Positions 17,401-26,674 of a DNA stretch of 64,000 nt are shown here, piece by piece. A model generated the notes under the pieces. The model saw only the letters and a list, made by a program, of their open reading frames with translations. It made no database searches and was not told where the DNA came from. The position numbers and the translations under genes are program-made. Source of the stretch: Candidatus Thorarchaeota archaeon (GTDB lineage: Archaea; Asgardarchaeota; Thorarchaeia; Thorarchaeales; Thorarchaeaceae); assembly GCA_021498125.1 (NCBI GenBank), contig JAIZWL010000004.1:145192-209191 (forward strand), written 5' to 3'. How positions within the stretch are numbered: position 1 is the stretch's first letter; the number at the start of each line of letters is the position of its first letter.

Positions 17401-18054
17401 GAACTCTACCTGAAATTCGGATGTCTTACCAGAGAGATATTCATTCATCGCCTGCTCAATGCGAGTCACATCTTCAACATGAATTATTTGAATTAATCGC
17501 CCAAACTCGGTGACACGCTCTTGCATATCAATATTAAATATATCACTGAATCGCGAATCGATTTCCAACGAGTTGCTTTGAAGATCCCAACTCCAGAGAG
17601 CAGCCTGGGCGGTCTTGAAGGCGAATGCAAGAGATCCTTCGAACTTGTCAACACTTAGAGAGACACGTTCACTAGTAAATGTGTTGACTTGAACCAAGTA
17701 TCGAACAGTAGGAGTATCCGCTATTGCCCGGATCACGACGCTAAACTGTACTGTTGTATCATCCCTCTTATTGACAATAATCGTAGTGCCCACAGATGTC
17801 TCAAAATCACTGCGATGCAGGCCATCAAAGAGCTCGGTAAGAGGACGACCAATAGCATCCTCCCCCACAATATGCCTGCTGAAAGCATTGGCATAGAGAA
17901 CATTTAGATTCGAGTCTAAGAAGATGATTCCTGTGTCAATTGACTCGAGTGCTGCCTCGAGAGATTTTGTGTCAATTTGCGTCGCATCTCTCATGGAACT
18001 AGACAACCAGAGTGTTAGTAAAACAAAAAGGGCATATATAATATCTTTGAACAT
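14464..18054 (-). CDS. Multi-PAS/GAF sensor histidine kinase
   Basis: 1196 residues. A single N-terminal hydrophobic helix (about 3-20) may tether it to the membrane. Four PAS domains lie at about 25-510, a GAF domain at 545-705 (LRAMVILPIVDSTGLLLGVISF), two more PAS domains at 715-955, HisKA at 970-1035 with SVSHDLRAPLRS (His about 980), and an ATPase domain at 1080-1190 with NLLSNAWKFT, RDNGAGFD and GYGIGLATVKRLIEKHGG. This is the phytochrome-like class without a bilin-binding GAF cysteine that I can identify. First gene of a three-gene coupled operon with the receiver and the hybrid kinase. The ligands are unknown. Confidence 0.92.
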   Translation of the reverse strand: MFKDIIYALFVLLTLWLSSSMRDATQIDTKSLEAALESIDTGIIFLDSNLNVLYANAFSRHIVGEDAIGRPLTELFDGLHRSDFETSVGTTIIVNKRDDTTVQFSVVIRAIADTPTVRYLVQVNTFTSERVSLSVDKFEGSLAFAFKTAQAALWSWDLQSNSLEIDSRFSDIFNIDMQERVTEFGRLIQIIHVEDVTRIEQAMNEYLSGKTSEFQVEFRLLTGGNEWRWVRGNAQILERDSDGRPLKLVGLLLDIDDLKHVEAEYKRIASYLDRIINTIPSMILIADEQMEIQRCNRAAIEALGYTEGELKGLPLYSLFARNTSREEVDARAQLLGREGMLRNIDLLLRRKDGSTFPALVTYVKLVTEEGKADGILFSALDVSEREEALKTLRNSQEALRAERDRIKMYFELSQVFLIALDVNGTIILINREGSELLGKTPEELVGTSWFEFVPERERKIVRERFQKLVRGEIKKIDGVLRPVITTDGEERIIRWRTTVTFDAEGNINGILSSGVDVTEQLRIEMVLKRERSAFRTVAEVAIEEKLTPASITKKLLDTLSHALGFSVGVIGLYNPEDNVLSYTALVGVDPQDFPLTLHLTPETARHYLVARAALTREPIVCSDIRSCEPYSKYRSKIGNLDLRAMVILPIVDSTGLLLGVISFTSSKPIRHLEEDFLFFKTLSGMIATVIERAKSLEALQRSEQKFRSLILEMPEGIGSTDFDNHFVLVNKAFADMLGYTPEEMIGTSVFDYVKPDDLELVTMESKKRRQGKTSTYLLRLRHKDGSYRVIRVSAIPSRDQSGKIDGTIAVLVDVTEQIKVQDNLRASEETWRSLVENAPNVIATLDFEGRFQFVNRRFMGLEPAELISKKVTDTLPSDIADTIITVITEIEQTGATLVFLSSYTDASDGSTKWYRITAAPIFHGTTPKEILMISTDVTDIKRAEDEVRRLNEDLSRLVDARTAELQATNKELEAFVYSVSHDLRAPLRSIIGFSQALLEDHRESLDDEGTDFLARIVKASNRMARLIDDLLKLSRITRRTLDRKVIDLSAIATEIIDDLRAQEPKRKVRFTIQKNLLAWCDERAFRIVLQNLLSNAWKFTSKTSNARIEFSSQIIDNEQVFLVRDNGAGFDMHLSAKLFQPFQRLHRSEDFEGYGIGLATVKRLIEKHGGRIWAEAEIGKGATFYFTIPKGASQSG

Positions 18055-18149
18055 ACACCAAATAAATCACTAATTGTTGTCATAGGAGAAAGGATAAACA
18101 ACTGTTCTACCACTTGCAATTTGTCACAGACTCATTTTACGTCACTTGA

Positions 18150-18192
18150 TGAGAAATAAAAATGGACCACACAGCCGAGTGAAGCTGTGTGG
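18150..18192 (-). terminator. Terminator after the MFS carrier
   Basis: CCACACAGC (18167-18175) pairs perfectly with GCTGTGTGG (18184-18192). The reverse strand continues TCCATTTTTATTTC, typical of an intrinsic-type terminator. Confidence 0.7.
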
Positions 18193-18211
18193 CGTGAAGA
18201 GTGGTAAGAAA

Positions 18212-19603
18212 CTACTCATCAGGTTCCTCGGAAGATTGAGGGAGGGGTGGGAGATCGCTGGCAGCCCCGCTTAGAGGTTCGTCCGAGGACGCATGCTCTT
18301 TTGCAAGTGCTTCAAAGTCCGGATCGAGATCCACCTTCACGAGCACCAGTATTGCAAGCAGGATGAATATGGCCGCGACTGGTCCCCAGTACTGATAGCC
18401 AATGGTCACATACTTGCCGGGTGTACCGATCACCTCTAGCACTTTAGGTAGATCGAGAATATACCCCATTATCAGTGCAGATAATGCTTGACAGATATTA
18501 AGGGGAATTGCTGGAAATCCTGTATAGACACCTGCACGGCCTTCACCTGTGATCAGTTCATCTTTATGCGCAAAGTCAGCATAGATGATATACGGGAAGA
18601 GGAAGTACCCCGCGATTGCAGCGGCCAAGAGCGCAATCAATATGAATCCCGCAGTCTTGCTAGCCACAAAGAGCGTGAAGGGGAGAACCGCGACTGCCAG
18701 ACCCATTGCTGCCTGTAAGGTGTATCGTTTTCCGAAACGCCGGATTCCCCACATCCAGACCAGAAAGAACGAGAACACTACGACCAGCAGCTCGACACCG
18801 AAGATGACCAGATCGGTAAGATTGAAAGCAAGAAAGTCATTTACGTACGGGAATGCCATTGAAGAGACCATGGCAAAGCCAATGGACAATAGGCCCTGTG
18901 CGACGAGCCAGCCAACAAAGTCACGATTACGTAGAACGATACCCAGTTCCTTTCGCATGCTTGGCTGTGGAATGAATTTCCCTTCCTTGTGAAGACCGAT
19001 GAGTGGAGGAAGGAAGCCAACGATCTCAATGATCATCATGATAATGATGATGTCGAGAATAATTGGTGGCAATCCCCAACCGATAGAAAGACCGGCAAGC
19101 AATGAAGTGACAAGAGTTCCTATGATAAAGGCAAGAAAGTTGGCCACATTCTGCCAACTTGATACAGAGGGTCGCTCCTCGGGCTCGGTCAGCTCAGGCA
19201 TCCACGACTGGAACGGCGTGGTCACCATGCCATAAAATACCTTGAACATACTTAGAGTGAGCGTGGCATAGATAAAGAGACCAATAGTGTCGCTGGGGTT
19301 AATGAACCAACTTGGAGTAAACACAAAAAGGAACGAGAGTGCCATCAATGGTGCACCGATAATCACATACGGTTTTCTCCGTCCGAACCGTTCCGTGGGC
19401 GTACGATCACTTAGATACCCAAATCCAAATTGGATAATTGCGATGACAATGTAACTAATGGCCAGCGAGATCCCAGTATAGATGCCTGGTAGATCATTCA
19501 GTGAATAATAGAAAAGAGCAGTAGCAAGAGAGATAAAGTCCAGCATCATGCTCGGACCAAGTCGGGCCATTCCGAAGTAGATCTTCTGGAATCGTGTAAG
19601 CAT
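18212..19603 (-). CDS. MFS carrier, sugar:cation symporter (GPH/MFS_2)-like
   Basis: 463 residues from ATG 19603, with GAAGG ten bases upstream; a TTG at 19645 is the longer alternative. About 12 TM helices. The loop between helices 2 and 3, GYLSDRTPTERFGRRKPYVIIG, has the D-R-T-x-x-x-R-x-G-R-R-K/R-P form typical of the glycoside-pentoside-hexuronide group and of related proton-coupled carriers. A second MFS-like loop, WGIRRFGKRYTL, begins the C-terminal half. The C terminus is an acidic Ser/Pro-rich cytosolic tail of about 40 residues. The substrate is not identifiable. Confidence 0.8.
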   Translation of the reverse strand: MLTRFQKIYFGMARLGPSMMLDFISLATALFYYSLNDLPGIYTGISLAISYIVIAIIQFGFGYLSDRTPTERFGRRKPYVIIGAPLMALSFLFVFTPSWFINPSDTIGLFIYATLTLSMFKVFYGMVTTPFQSWMPELTEPEERPSVSSWQNVANFLAFIIGTLVTSLLAGLSIGWGLPPIILDIIIIMMIIEIVGFLPPLIGLHKEGKFIPQPSMRKELGIVLRNRDFVGWLVAQGLLSIGFAMVSSMAFPYVNDFLAFNLTDLVIFGVELLVVVFSFFLVWMWGIRRFGKRYTLQAAMGLAVAVLPFTLFVASKTAGFILIALLAAAIAGYFLFPYIIYADFAHKDELITGEGRAGVYTGFPAIPLNICQALSALIMGYILDLPKVLEVIGTPGKYVTIGYQYWGPVAAIFILLAILVLVKVDLDPDFEALAKEHASSDEPLSGAASDLPPLPQSSEEPDE

Positions 19604-19805
19604 GAGGTATTGCCTTCTTGATAACAGTGGGAAGTCGATTCGCAAACCATATCTTAAATTGTTCTGAAACTAGTAGATTAATAAAATAGTATTATTTTTC
19701 TAATTTATCCAATAGTAATCCGCATGGCGGCCACGGATGCGAACAAATAGAATGTACAATATTCTCCATTAAACAATCATTCGTATAAGTGACTATATAG
19801 GCATA

Positions 19806-19813
19806 ATATTTAT
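19806..19813 (+). promoter_or_regulatory. TATA-like element for the GTPase-TRAPP operon
   Basis: ATATTTAT lies 51 bases before the preferred GTG start, which would give a leader of about 25 bases containing a TTGGAG Shine-Dalgarno. Confidence 0.45.
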
Positions 19814-19863
19814 CCGCCGCCCATATCAAATAAAAAGTGAGTTGAATTATTGGAGTGCAATTA

Positions 19864-20400
19864 GTGACCGGTAGCGAAAACAACAACGTACCGTTAAGGA
19901 AAGTGATTCTTGTGGGATCTGGCGCAGTCGGCAAGACGACACTTGCGACACGTCTGATAACTGGGGCGTATGTCGAAACCACAATGACAGTGGGACTTAA
20001 TGTTGACACATGGACTGTAGAGGATTCTACCAAGAAGACCTCCATTAAGATAGTGTCGTTTGATCTGGGAGGCCAAGAGCAATTCAGATTTTTTCAGCAA
20101 GAACTTGTCAAGGGGGCGCAATTTGCAATAATAGTGTTTGATGTTTCCAGATACGAATCATTTCTTGAGCTCGAAGAGTGGATGGAATTCGTACAAGATA
20201 TCCCTGAGAACTGTAGGGTATTAGTTGCCAACAAGGCGGATATTTCCAGCATTGTTTCTGAAGAGGACATCCAAGAATTTTCAAAAAAATACAACCTCCC
20301 CGTAATCCGGACCAGTTGCGTGACCGGGAAAGGTATTAAGGAACTTGAGAATATCCTTTGGGAATCACTTAAAGGAAACGGTGTCTGTGGCAATACGTAA
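19864..20400 (+). CDS. Small Ras-superfamily GTPase (Arf/Rab-like), first gene of the TRAPP-like operon
   Basis: 178 residues from GTG 19864 (TGGAG eight bases upstream; an in-frame GTG at 19855 is the alternative). G1 is GSGAVGKTT at 18-26, switch I threonine in TTMTVGLNVDTW, G3 DLGGQEQF with the catalytic glutamine present, G4 NKAD, and G5 RTSCVTG. It should bind and hydrolyse GTP. The C terminus ends without a prenylation cysteine box, though CGNT is close to the end. Twenty-seven bases downstream is a CxxC/winged-helix protein and then a TRAPP/Bet3-like protein. GSGAVGKT and TSCVTG are also in the GTPases at 53950 and 56764. Confidence 0.92.
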   Translation: MTGSENNNVPLRKVILVGSGAVGKTTLATRLITGAYVETTMTVGLNVDTWTVEDSTKKTSIKIVSFDLGGQEQFRFFQQELVKGAQFAIIVFDVSRYESFLELEEWMEFVQDIPENCRVLVANKADISSIVSEEDIQEFSKKYNLPVIRTSCVTGKGIKELENILWESLKGNGVCGNT

Positions 20401-20427
20401 AGGTCTGATCATTGGGGTGAATTGCTC

Positions 20428-20871
20428 ATGGTGCTAATTCATGTGGACTGCCCAGTCTGCTCAAAGAATGTGGAAATCAAAATTGACGAGGAGAAGATTC
20501 AGAGCTCGATTCGCAATCCAGTCCCAATCGTATTCACACACGGAAGCCCTGAACACGCTCTCACCGTGTTTATAGACAAGGAGTACCATGTTCGAGCAGT
20601 GAGCGGTGCAAACATAGTACAAAGAATCGCTGAAACTCGGGCAAAACAAAAGCCTCTCACAAGAAGGTACGTGCCAGTCCCAAAGACGCAAATTCCTAAT
20701 CTGAAAGGACTCGATCCAGTGCAACTGAAAATTCTTGCTCTCGCAGATGGCAGTACAAGCGTCGAGGAGCTAGCGAGCATATTGGGGGTCCCAGCAATGA
20801 GAGTGAAGATTGTCTGTGAACAACTGGTCAGACTTAAAAAATTAGATAAAATCAAAGTGGTGATGGAATAA
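20428..20871 (+). CDS. CxxC-domain protein with C-terminal winged helix, GTPase partner candidate
   Basis: 147 residues from ATG 20428, GGGGTGA nine bases upstream. The N-terminal domain, about 1-72, has VDCPVCSKNVEIKIDE, then FTHGSPEHALTVFIDKEYHVRAVSG. The C-x2-C plus H-x4-H pattern and the strand order match the N-terminal domain of the 308-310 residue proteins at 53019 and 55828. Residues about 92-147 form a winged helix (LKILALADGSTSVEELASILG...LVRLKKLDKIKV). Only four candidate metal ligands are visible, so zinc binding is inference. It overlaps the TRAPP-like gene by one base (TAATG). It may connect GTPase state to another partner, or bind DNA. Confidence 0.65.
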   Translation: MVLIHVDCPVCSKNVEIKIDEEKIQSSIRNPVPIVFTHGSPEHALTVFIDKEYHVRAVSGANIVQRIAETRAKQKPLTRRYVPVPKTQIPNLKGLDPVQLKILALADGSTSVEELASILGVPAMRVKIVCEQLVRLKKLDKIKVVME

Positions 20872-21485
20872 TGGTGAAGAATTGGTTGATCATCCAAGGA
20901 TCAAAATTAAAGAAGTACACATCAGAAAAGGTCCTCTCATTGACGATTACAAAACTCAATGAACTTCTTATTGAAAATTTGACGGAGATGGCTGGAGAAG
21001 AAGAAACCATCCAGAGAGTGTTTAAAGGTGGAATGAAGCTAGGAAATGAATTCATGATGGAACTCTCAGCACATCTCATTAACGACATTGAAACCGTGCC
21101 AGCATATGGTGAGGCGGCATGGCTCCTGTTTGCCGGGAAGGCACCAACATGGCAAAAGTGGGAGAAGACAGAATTCGATGGTCATAAGGTATGGATCTAC
21201 CGCTGGGCTGATGACGACTGTCCGTTCTGCAGAAATATTCAGTTTCCAAAAAAGTTCTGTGCATTTCCAGCAGGAGCGTTTCAAGGAGCGGCCCAGACAT
21301 GGTCGGCCCTAATGAACGATGGAGCATATCATGTTCTTAGTAGGGAAGTAAAATGCAAGGCACAAGGCGCCGATGCCTGTGAATACGTCCTCGTGTTGGT
21401 AAAAAAAGAAACCCCACTGGAAGTGCTCAAGGAGCATATGCCTGAACTCTTTGAGGATCTCCAGCTGGGATTTGTAGACTACTAA
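20871..21485 (+). CDS. TRAPP/Bet3-like (V4R-fold) protein
   Basis: 204 residues. The N-terminal LSLTITKLNELLIENL and FKGGMKLGNEFMMELSAHL fit the first helices of Bet3-type TRAPP subunits and of V4R proteins, which share a fold. The second half has DDDCPFCRNIQFPKKFCAFPAGAFQGAAQ, a G-x-x-x-G-A segment, and CKAQGADACEYVLVL, which is the V4R hallmark of cysteines in the last strands. The cysteines suggest a metal or small-molecule site. In eukaryotes TRAPP complexes activate Rab GTPases; here the gene follows a GTPase in one operon with overlapping junctions. A GEF or scaffold role is inference. It overlaps the convergent reductase gene by four bases. Confidence 0.75.
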   Translation: MVKNWLIIQGSKLKKYTSEKVLSLTITKLNELLIENLTEMAGEEETIQRVFKGGMKLGNEFMMELSAHLINDIETVPAYGEAAWLLFAGKAPTWQKWEKTEFDGHKVWIYRWADDDCPFCRNIQFPKKFCAFPAGAFQGAAQTWSALMNDGAYHVLSREVKCKAQGADACEYVLVLVKKETPLEVLKEHMPELFEDLQLGFVDY

Positions 21486-22675
21486 CCACGTAACGATTTG
21501 AGAACAGATAATGGGGCGCGTCTGAAGATCTTGGATGTTGCAGCCTTGTAGGTTTCAAGACCAAGAATCATCCTTGAGGCGGCATCCCGCGTCTGTTCAT
21601 CAGCACCCATGAGCCGTACCACGAGTTCCATTCTGCGAAGCGATTTGTAGATCATATTGGCAAGTGGGAGACCGTGATTAATCATATCATCACCGAAGAT
21701 CTCCATCCATCGTTGAGTGTAAGAACTGACAATGTCCTGCTCCAGATTGCCATCCATATCATCATGGAACGTCTCGGCAGCCTGTTGCCCTGAGACAATA
21801 CCGTAGTAAATACCCTCACCAGTGACAGGGGAGACAAAACCGCCTGCATCTCCAGCCAGCAAGATATTATCTCGGCCAATCGGGGTGAAGGGCTTTTTGA
21901 AAGGTATTGCAGCAGGCTTTCGTGTTGTGCCATCAAAAGACTCGGGTATAATCTTCCGCTCCTTGAGAGTCTTCACAAAATCATCAAAGATTTCAAACTG
22001 GTTTCTATCCGGATGGGCCTCATTTCCAAACCCAATTCCCACATTGAGATACCCGCGCTTTGGGAACACCCAACCATAACCACGAGGAACAACTCCAAAG
22101 AAGATGTGTATCTCACGACCGGACCCCAAATATACATCAATGAGATCATCATCCATTGGAACTTCACAGCACACAGTACGTGCCATATGGTCGTAGGGCT
22201 GGGTGAAGCCAAGTTTCTTCTTATAGGATCGTAGACCTGCACCATCTGCAATAACAACATAGCGCGCATCGAAAGAGAGCCCATTTCTTGACTCAACGGT
22301 AACATGATCACCTCGGGATTCAACCGTAGTGACCATGCTCTCTTCGTGAACTTCTGTACCTGCATCAGCAGCGTCCAAGAGAAACTGGTGATCCCATTTC
22401 GTTCGCACGACAAGGTTCACACTCTGCGGCGACTCCCAACGAACACTCTTCAATTTAGGGGAATAGACTACGAGACCCTTGCCTTGCGTATTAATGGCCT
22501 TCTTAGCCTTAGGACCAATCAGAGGAAGTGCCTTGTGTGAGAGTGCCCCTCCACAAGACTTGAAGCGTGGGAACTTGGCCTTATCAAGAAGAACAACATC
22601 CATTCCTAACCGAGAGGCATGAAATGCGGTGGCGCTTCCAGCAGGGCCTCCACCAATGACAATGACATCTTTCAT
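21482..22675 (-). CDS. Geranylgeranyl reductase family flavoprotein
   Basis: 397 residues from ATG 22675. The dinucleotide-binding motif VIVIGGGPAGSATAFHASR is at the N terminus, followed by CGGALSHKAL, which is the active-site P-x-Y/C-x-x-C-G-G-type segment of this family. LLAGDAGGFVSPVTGEGIYYG near 285-305 binds FAD. In archaea these enzymes saturate geranylgeranyl chains of ether lipids (digeranylgeranylglycerophospholipid reductase). Length is typical. Alone on its strand and convergent with the TRAPP-like gene. Other substrates, such as polyprenols or quinones, are possible. Confidence 0.85.
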   Translation of the reverse strand: MKDVIVIGGGPAGSATAFHASRLGMDVVLLDKAKFPRFKSCGGALSHKALPLIGPKAKKAINTQGKGLVVYSPKLKSVRWESPQSVNLVVRTKWDHQFLLDAADAGTEVHEESMVTTVESRGDHVTVESRNGLSFDARYVVIADGAGLRSYKKKLGFTQPYDHMARTVCCEVPMDDDLIDVYLGSGREIHIFFGVVPRGYGWVFPKRGYLNVGIGFGNEAHPDRNQFEIFDDFVKTLKERKIIPESFDGTTRKPAAIPFKKPFTPIGRDNILLAGDAGGFVSPVTGEGIYYGIVSGQQAAETFHDDMDGNLEQDIVSSYTQRWMEIFGDDMINHGLPLANMIYKSLRRMELVVRLMGADEQTRDAASRMILGLETYKAATSKIFRRAPLSVLKSLRG

Positions 22676-22720
22676 TGTGATTCGTATAAATTGATGAAGA
22701 GCCACTAATATTTCTATAGT

Positions 22721-25360
22721 CTAGGGGGTCGATGCTGAGGGCACATCTCGCACATCTTGGTCTTCATATTTTGCAGGGTCACTATCAAACTGTTCTTTGC
22801 AGTACGGATTGCAGAAGTAATAGCGCTTCCCCTTATAGTCAGAGTAGAGCCCAGCCGTCGCTATATCAACATCCATCTTGCAAATTGGATCGACTGCAAC
22901 TGCTCGAACGGCAGTCTCAACAGGCACCGCAACATCAATTTTTGTTGGCCTGAATCTGTTGAGAAAGAGAGCATTCGTTACTACGCTCACCGACGAAAGA
23001 GCCATTGCAAGTCCGGCCCATTCAGGTCTCAGCGCCCATCCCGTGAAGGGATAGAGAAGCCCTGCGGCAAATGGAAGCAGAATCATGTTATAGATGAGAG
23101 CCCAGAAGAAACCTTGTTTGATCTTGGACATGGTCTTGCGACCAAGCTCAATAGCAGTGACCACATCACGTATGTCATCACGTACTAATACAATATCACC
23201 GGTCTCGACCGACACATCTGTTCCGGAGCCCAGAGCGATACCCACATCTGACTGAGCGATTGCTGGTGCATCGTTAACTCCGTCACCCACCATCGCAACT
23301 CTGCGCCCTTGCTCCTGAAGCTCTACAACCTTAGAGGCCTTGTCCGCAGGCATCACTTCTGCAAGCACATTATCAATACCGATACTACGCGCTATGGCCT
23401 GTGCGGTGGTCGCTCGATCACCAGTGATCATCCACACATCGATACCTTCTGATTTCAGAGCATCAACAGCGGCGGCTGACCCGTCCTTCAGTTTATCAGC
23501 AATACCCAGCAGACCCAAGGCACGCCCATCCATGGCTGCATAAATCACAGTCTTACCCTGTAACTCAAGCATCGGACCATGAACTTCGAGTTCGGTCGTA
23601 TCAATCCCCTGAGCTCTAAGATAGTCAACCTTCCCGACAAATAGCAAATGGCCCTCTACAAGTCCACGGACGCCCATTCCAGAGACCGAGTCGAACTCAG
23701 TGCATGCTCCAAGTTGAAGATTCAAATCTTCAGCATAGTGGACCACAGCCTCGGCCAGCGGATGCTCACTATTCTTTTCCACAGCCGCAACCATGCGTAT
23801 CAGTTCATCATCAGAGGTCTCGCGCGCAGCGATAACATCTGTGACAGTAGGATGGCCGATGGTCAACGTTCCGGTCTTATCAAAGACGACTGTATCGATC
23901 AATGGGACTGATTCCAGCGCCTCACCATTTTTGATCAGCACACCATATTGTGCACCCTTACCGAGCCCAACCATAATAGCGGTAGGTGTGGCAAGTCCTA
24001 ACGCGCAGGGACAGGCTGCTACTAGGACTGCTATCATAAAGCTCAGAGAGTGTGTCCAATGTGCGCTTCCAAAGACCAACCATACAATAAATGTCAGTGC
24101 AGCGATAGAGATCACAAATGGCGTGAAGACCTCAGCAATCGCATCAGCCTTCCGCTGAATTGGTGGCTTGCTGGTCTGGGCTGACTCTACAAGCTTGACG
24201 ATCTGTGAGAGAACCGTATCTTGCCCGACCTTCTCGGCACGGACTCTGAGCATTCCATTCTTGTTGATGGTCGCACCTATGACACTATCGCCGGGTCTCT
24301 TTTTCACAGGGAGAGGTTCACCGGTCACCATAGACTCATCAACGGTAGATCGACCATCGATGACAGTACCATCAACTGGAATCTTATCACCGGGTTTTAC
24401 AAGGACCACATCACCAACTTCCACATCCTCAATGGGGATGACAAGCTCCTCTCCGTCACGCACTACAATTGCAACCTTGGCTTGAAGATCCATCAAGGCC
24501 CGGATCGCATTGGATGTTCGACCCTTCGCAATCGCTTCCAGTGATCGGCCCAAGAGTATGAACGTGATGAGGAGTGCAGAGGTGTCATAAAAGCTCGCAT
24601 ACTCGGTCAGAATGAAGGTCGTGGCGACTGAGTAGAAGTATGCTGCGCTGGTGCCGAGCATAATGAGCGTGTCCATGTTCATCTTTCCATGACGCATGAC
24701 ACGAAGACTGGACCTGTAAAACGGATATGCCGCAATGAACTGAATAGGCGTGGCAAGAAGGAACATGATAACATCAGGCGATACCCCGACAGGGAGCAGC
24801 GGGGTCAAGACACCAAATGCGATCAATACAATAGGAATCGTCAGAATGGTGGAGAATACAAGAAGACGTGTATAGTATTTTATCTCGCGAGTTCGTGATA
24901 ACGCCTCACGGTCACCCGATTCACTCTCCGTGGTTGCATCAAATCCAAGCTCTCTGAGTCGTCGCCTGAGCATGGTGAAAGTGACAAGATCGTCATCATA
25001 CTCAACAATGAGACGAGAAAGTTCCGTAAAACCTCTCGCAGTAATTACGCCCTTGATCCGCTCCACGTCGGTCTCAATCATTTTCCAATCCGACTCTTTT
25101 GGAGAGGGAGTTACTGTCAGGGCCATCGTCGGCCGCCGAGGCCGATAGCCTGTTGCCTCAACAGCCTCTTCCAGATCTTCACGCTTGACCTTACTCGCAT
25201 CATACTCTACTACTGCCTTACCATCAAGCAGGCTCACTGTCGCATGAATAACGCCATCCTTATCCAGCAGGGATTTTTCAATCGATGCCACACAAGACGC
25301 ACAATGCATCCCCTCAATTCGCAGGGACATCCGCTCGGCTCTTTTCGGATCCTTCGTCAT
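22721..25360 (-). CDS. copA: Copper-type P1B ATPase with YHS tail
   Basis: 879 residues; GGAG eight bases before the ATG. Residues 12-75 are an HMA domain with GMHCASC (Cys20, Cys23). A second HMA-like domain at about 80-150 has lost its CxxC. Then come eight TM helices with [12 protein letters not shown] (the CPC metal site), VTGEPLPV, phosphorylation site [21 protein letters not shown] and [13 protein letters not shown] domain follows at about 835-870 ([13 protein letters not shown]...[20 protein letters not shown]), another possible metal-binding site. It pumps Cu(I), or perhaps Ag(I), out of the cytosol. No copper regulator gene is adjacent. Confidence 0.93.
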   Translation of the reverse strand: MTKDPKRAERMSLRIEGMHCASCVASIEKSLLDKDGVIHATVSLLDGKAVVEYDASKVKREDLEEAVEATGYRPRRPTMALTVTPSPKESDWKMIETDVERIKGVITARGFTELSRLIVEYDDDLVTFTMLRRRLRELGFDATTESESGDREALSRTREIKYYTRLLVFSTILTIPIVLIAFGVLTPLLPVGVSPDVIMFLLATPIQFIAAYPFYRSSLRVMRHGKMNMDTLIMLGTSAAYFYSVATTFILTEYASFYDTSALLITFILLGRSLEAIAKGRTSNAIRALMDLQAKVAIVVRDGEELVIPIEDVEVGDVVLVKPGDKIPVDGTVIDGRSTVDESMVTGEPLPVKKRPGDSVIGATINKNGMLRVRAEKVGQDTVLSQIVKLVESAQTSKPPIQRKADAIAEVFTPFVISIAALTFIVWLVFGSAHWTHSLSFMIAVLVAACPCALGLATPTAIMVGLGKGAQYGVLIKNGEALESVPLIDTVVFDKTGTLTIGHPTVTDVIAARETSDDELIRMVAAVEKNSEHPLAEAVVHYAEDLNLQLGACTEFDSVSGMGVRGLVEGHLLFVGKVDYLRAQGIDTTELEVHGPMLELQGKTVIYAAMDGRALGLLGIADKLKDGSAAAVDALKSEGIDVWMITGDRATTAQAIARSIGIDNVLAEVMPADKASKVVELQEQGRRVAMVGDGVNDAPAIAQSDVGIALGSGTDVSVETGDIVLVRDDIRDVVTAIELGRKTMSKIKQGFFWALIYNMILLPFAAGLLYPFTGWALRPEWAGLAMALSSVSVVTNALFLNRFRPTKIDVAVPVETAVRAVAVDPICKMDVDIATAGLYSDYKGKRYYFCNPYCKEQFDSDPAKYEDQDVRDVPSASTP

Positions 25361-25516
25361 TTCTTTCGCTCCTTTAGTTCACAATGGTTAACTTTTGTTA
25401 TAAAGATGGCGATGTATCCAGCACGATATATTCAATGAGATATATAGCATATAAGACTAACGATGTGAAAAAGTGAAAAAAAGAGGAGGAGGAGGAGGGG
25501 CGATCGCCCACTCCAA

Positions 25517-26674
25517 TTACTCCATTGTTGTATAGACGGGCCATTTGCGCCACAGATACGCGAACACCAGTTCGACCCATAGAAGGACGAGGAGGAAGGG
25601 AGTTGGATTAACAGTGAAAGGACTACTGCCAAGATTGATGAACGGTGCGATGAGATAGAACCCGAAGAAGAAGAGAGTCCCAAGGAAGAGAACGACAAAT
25701 AGACGAATAAAGAAGTTCACTCCCTGACTGTGACTCTTCGGCCAATTGTCAAAGAAGAGTGCAACGATAATGACAGCAGCGATCAACCAGTCGGCATAGG
25801 CGACATTCCAGATCCCGACAGCACCGACATAGGCAGAATCCCCTGGATCGGGATAGAACATCAGAAAGATTGGAAGGGTCAGACTAAACCCGACCAGTCC
25901 GGCCACAAACACCCAGACCAGACCAAGGATCACACAACCGACAAAGGCAATAATTCCGATAAGTGGTTGTCTACCAGCCTTATTCCATGGGGAATACTCA
26001 AAGACCATCAAGGTTAGCAGAGAGAAGAAGATAGTCCACTGTGTCCAAGCCATATTAATCCCGTACATGGGAAGGACCCATGAGAGAGGGTCGCCAAGTG
26101 TGGCGGCGGGATTTCCGTAGGGGTAGAAGAGGAAATACCAAACGATGAATGTGAGAATGATCCCGACCAAGAATACCCGAGCACCACGGCCCGGCTGCTT
26201 CTTATCAAACCAGGGCCAGTACATAGTCCCAGCCAACCACAATACTGCAAAGGAGAAACATGATGCGGACAGAGCACCAAATATGGCCCATCCGACTGCT
26301 GTGGCCGTTAGTGGATCAGCAATGCCAAGGGACATTCCGTACATCGCACCGAACATAGTGGCGATATAGAACAATAGGAAAGCCACGATCACATTAACCA
26401 CTGTTGCTGCTAGGCCCACTTTCCAAGGCGTACGCAGCTTTTGATAGAACGGCCAATTCTCAAACCAGATAGAAAAGAGAACTGACATTAGACCAAAGCC
26501 GCCTAATAGGGAACCTAGAAGATTCATACCAGGGATCAGCCAGACTCCAATTGCAATAATAAAAGTCAAGAGGAGTGACACAACACCTGCTATAGGTTGC
26601 TTCCAACGTGGGAGAACGACTACCGGAGCTTCATCTACTTCCGGTACGCCCACCTTATCTCCTGCTAATGCCAT
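25517..26674 (-). CDS. Polytopic membrane protein with internal W-P repeats
   Basis: 385 residues from ATG 26674, with GAGGTGA six bases before. About 12 TM helices. Recurrent motifs at loop positions are FENWPFYQKLRTPWKVG, TMYWPWFDKKQPGRGARV, FEYSPWNKAGRQPLIG, FDNWPKSHSQGVNFF and a final WRKWPVYTT. Each precedes a pair of helices, which suggests that the protein grew by repeating a unit of about three helices. I do not recognise a named family. It stands between the copper ATPase and a hydrolase gene; no functional link is seen. Confidence 0.6.
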   Translation of the reverse strand: MALAGDKVGVPEVDEAPVVVLPRWKQPIAGVVSLLLTFIIAIGVWLIPGMNLLGSLLGGFGLMSVLFSIWFENWPFYQKLRTPWKVGLAATVVNVIVAFLLFYIATMFGAMYGMSLGIADPLTATAVGWAIFGALSASCFSFAVLWLAGTMYWPWFDKKQPGRGARVFLVGIILTFIVWYFLFYPYGNPAATLGDPLSWVLPMYGINMAWTQWTIFFSLLTLMVFEYSPWNKAGRQPLIGIIAFVGCVILGLVWVFVAGLVGFSLTLPIFLMFYPDPGDSAYVGAVGIWNVAYADWLIAAVIIVALFFDNWPKSHSQGVNFFIRLFVVLFLGTLFFFGFYLIAPFINLGSSPFTVNPTPFLLVLLWVELVFAYLWRKWPVYTTME

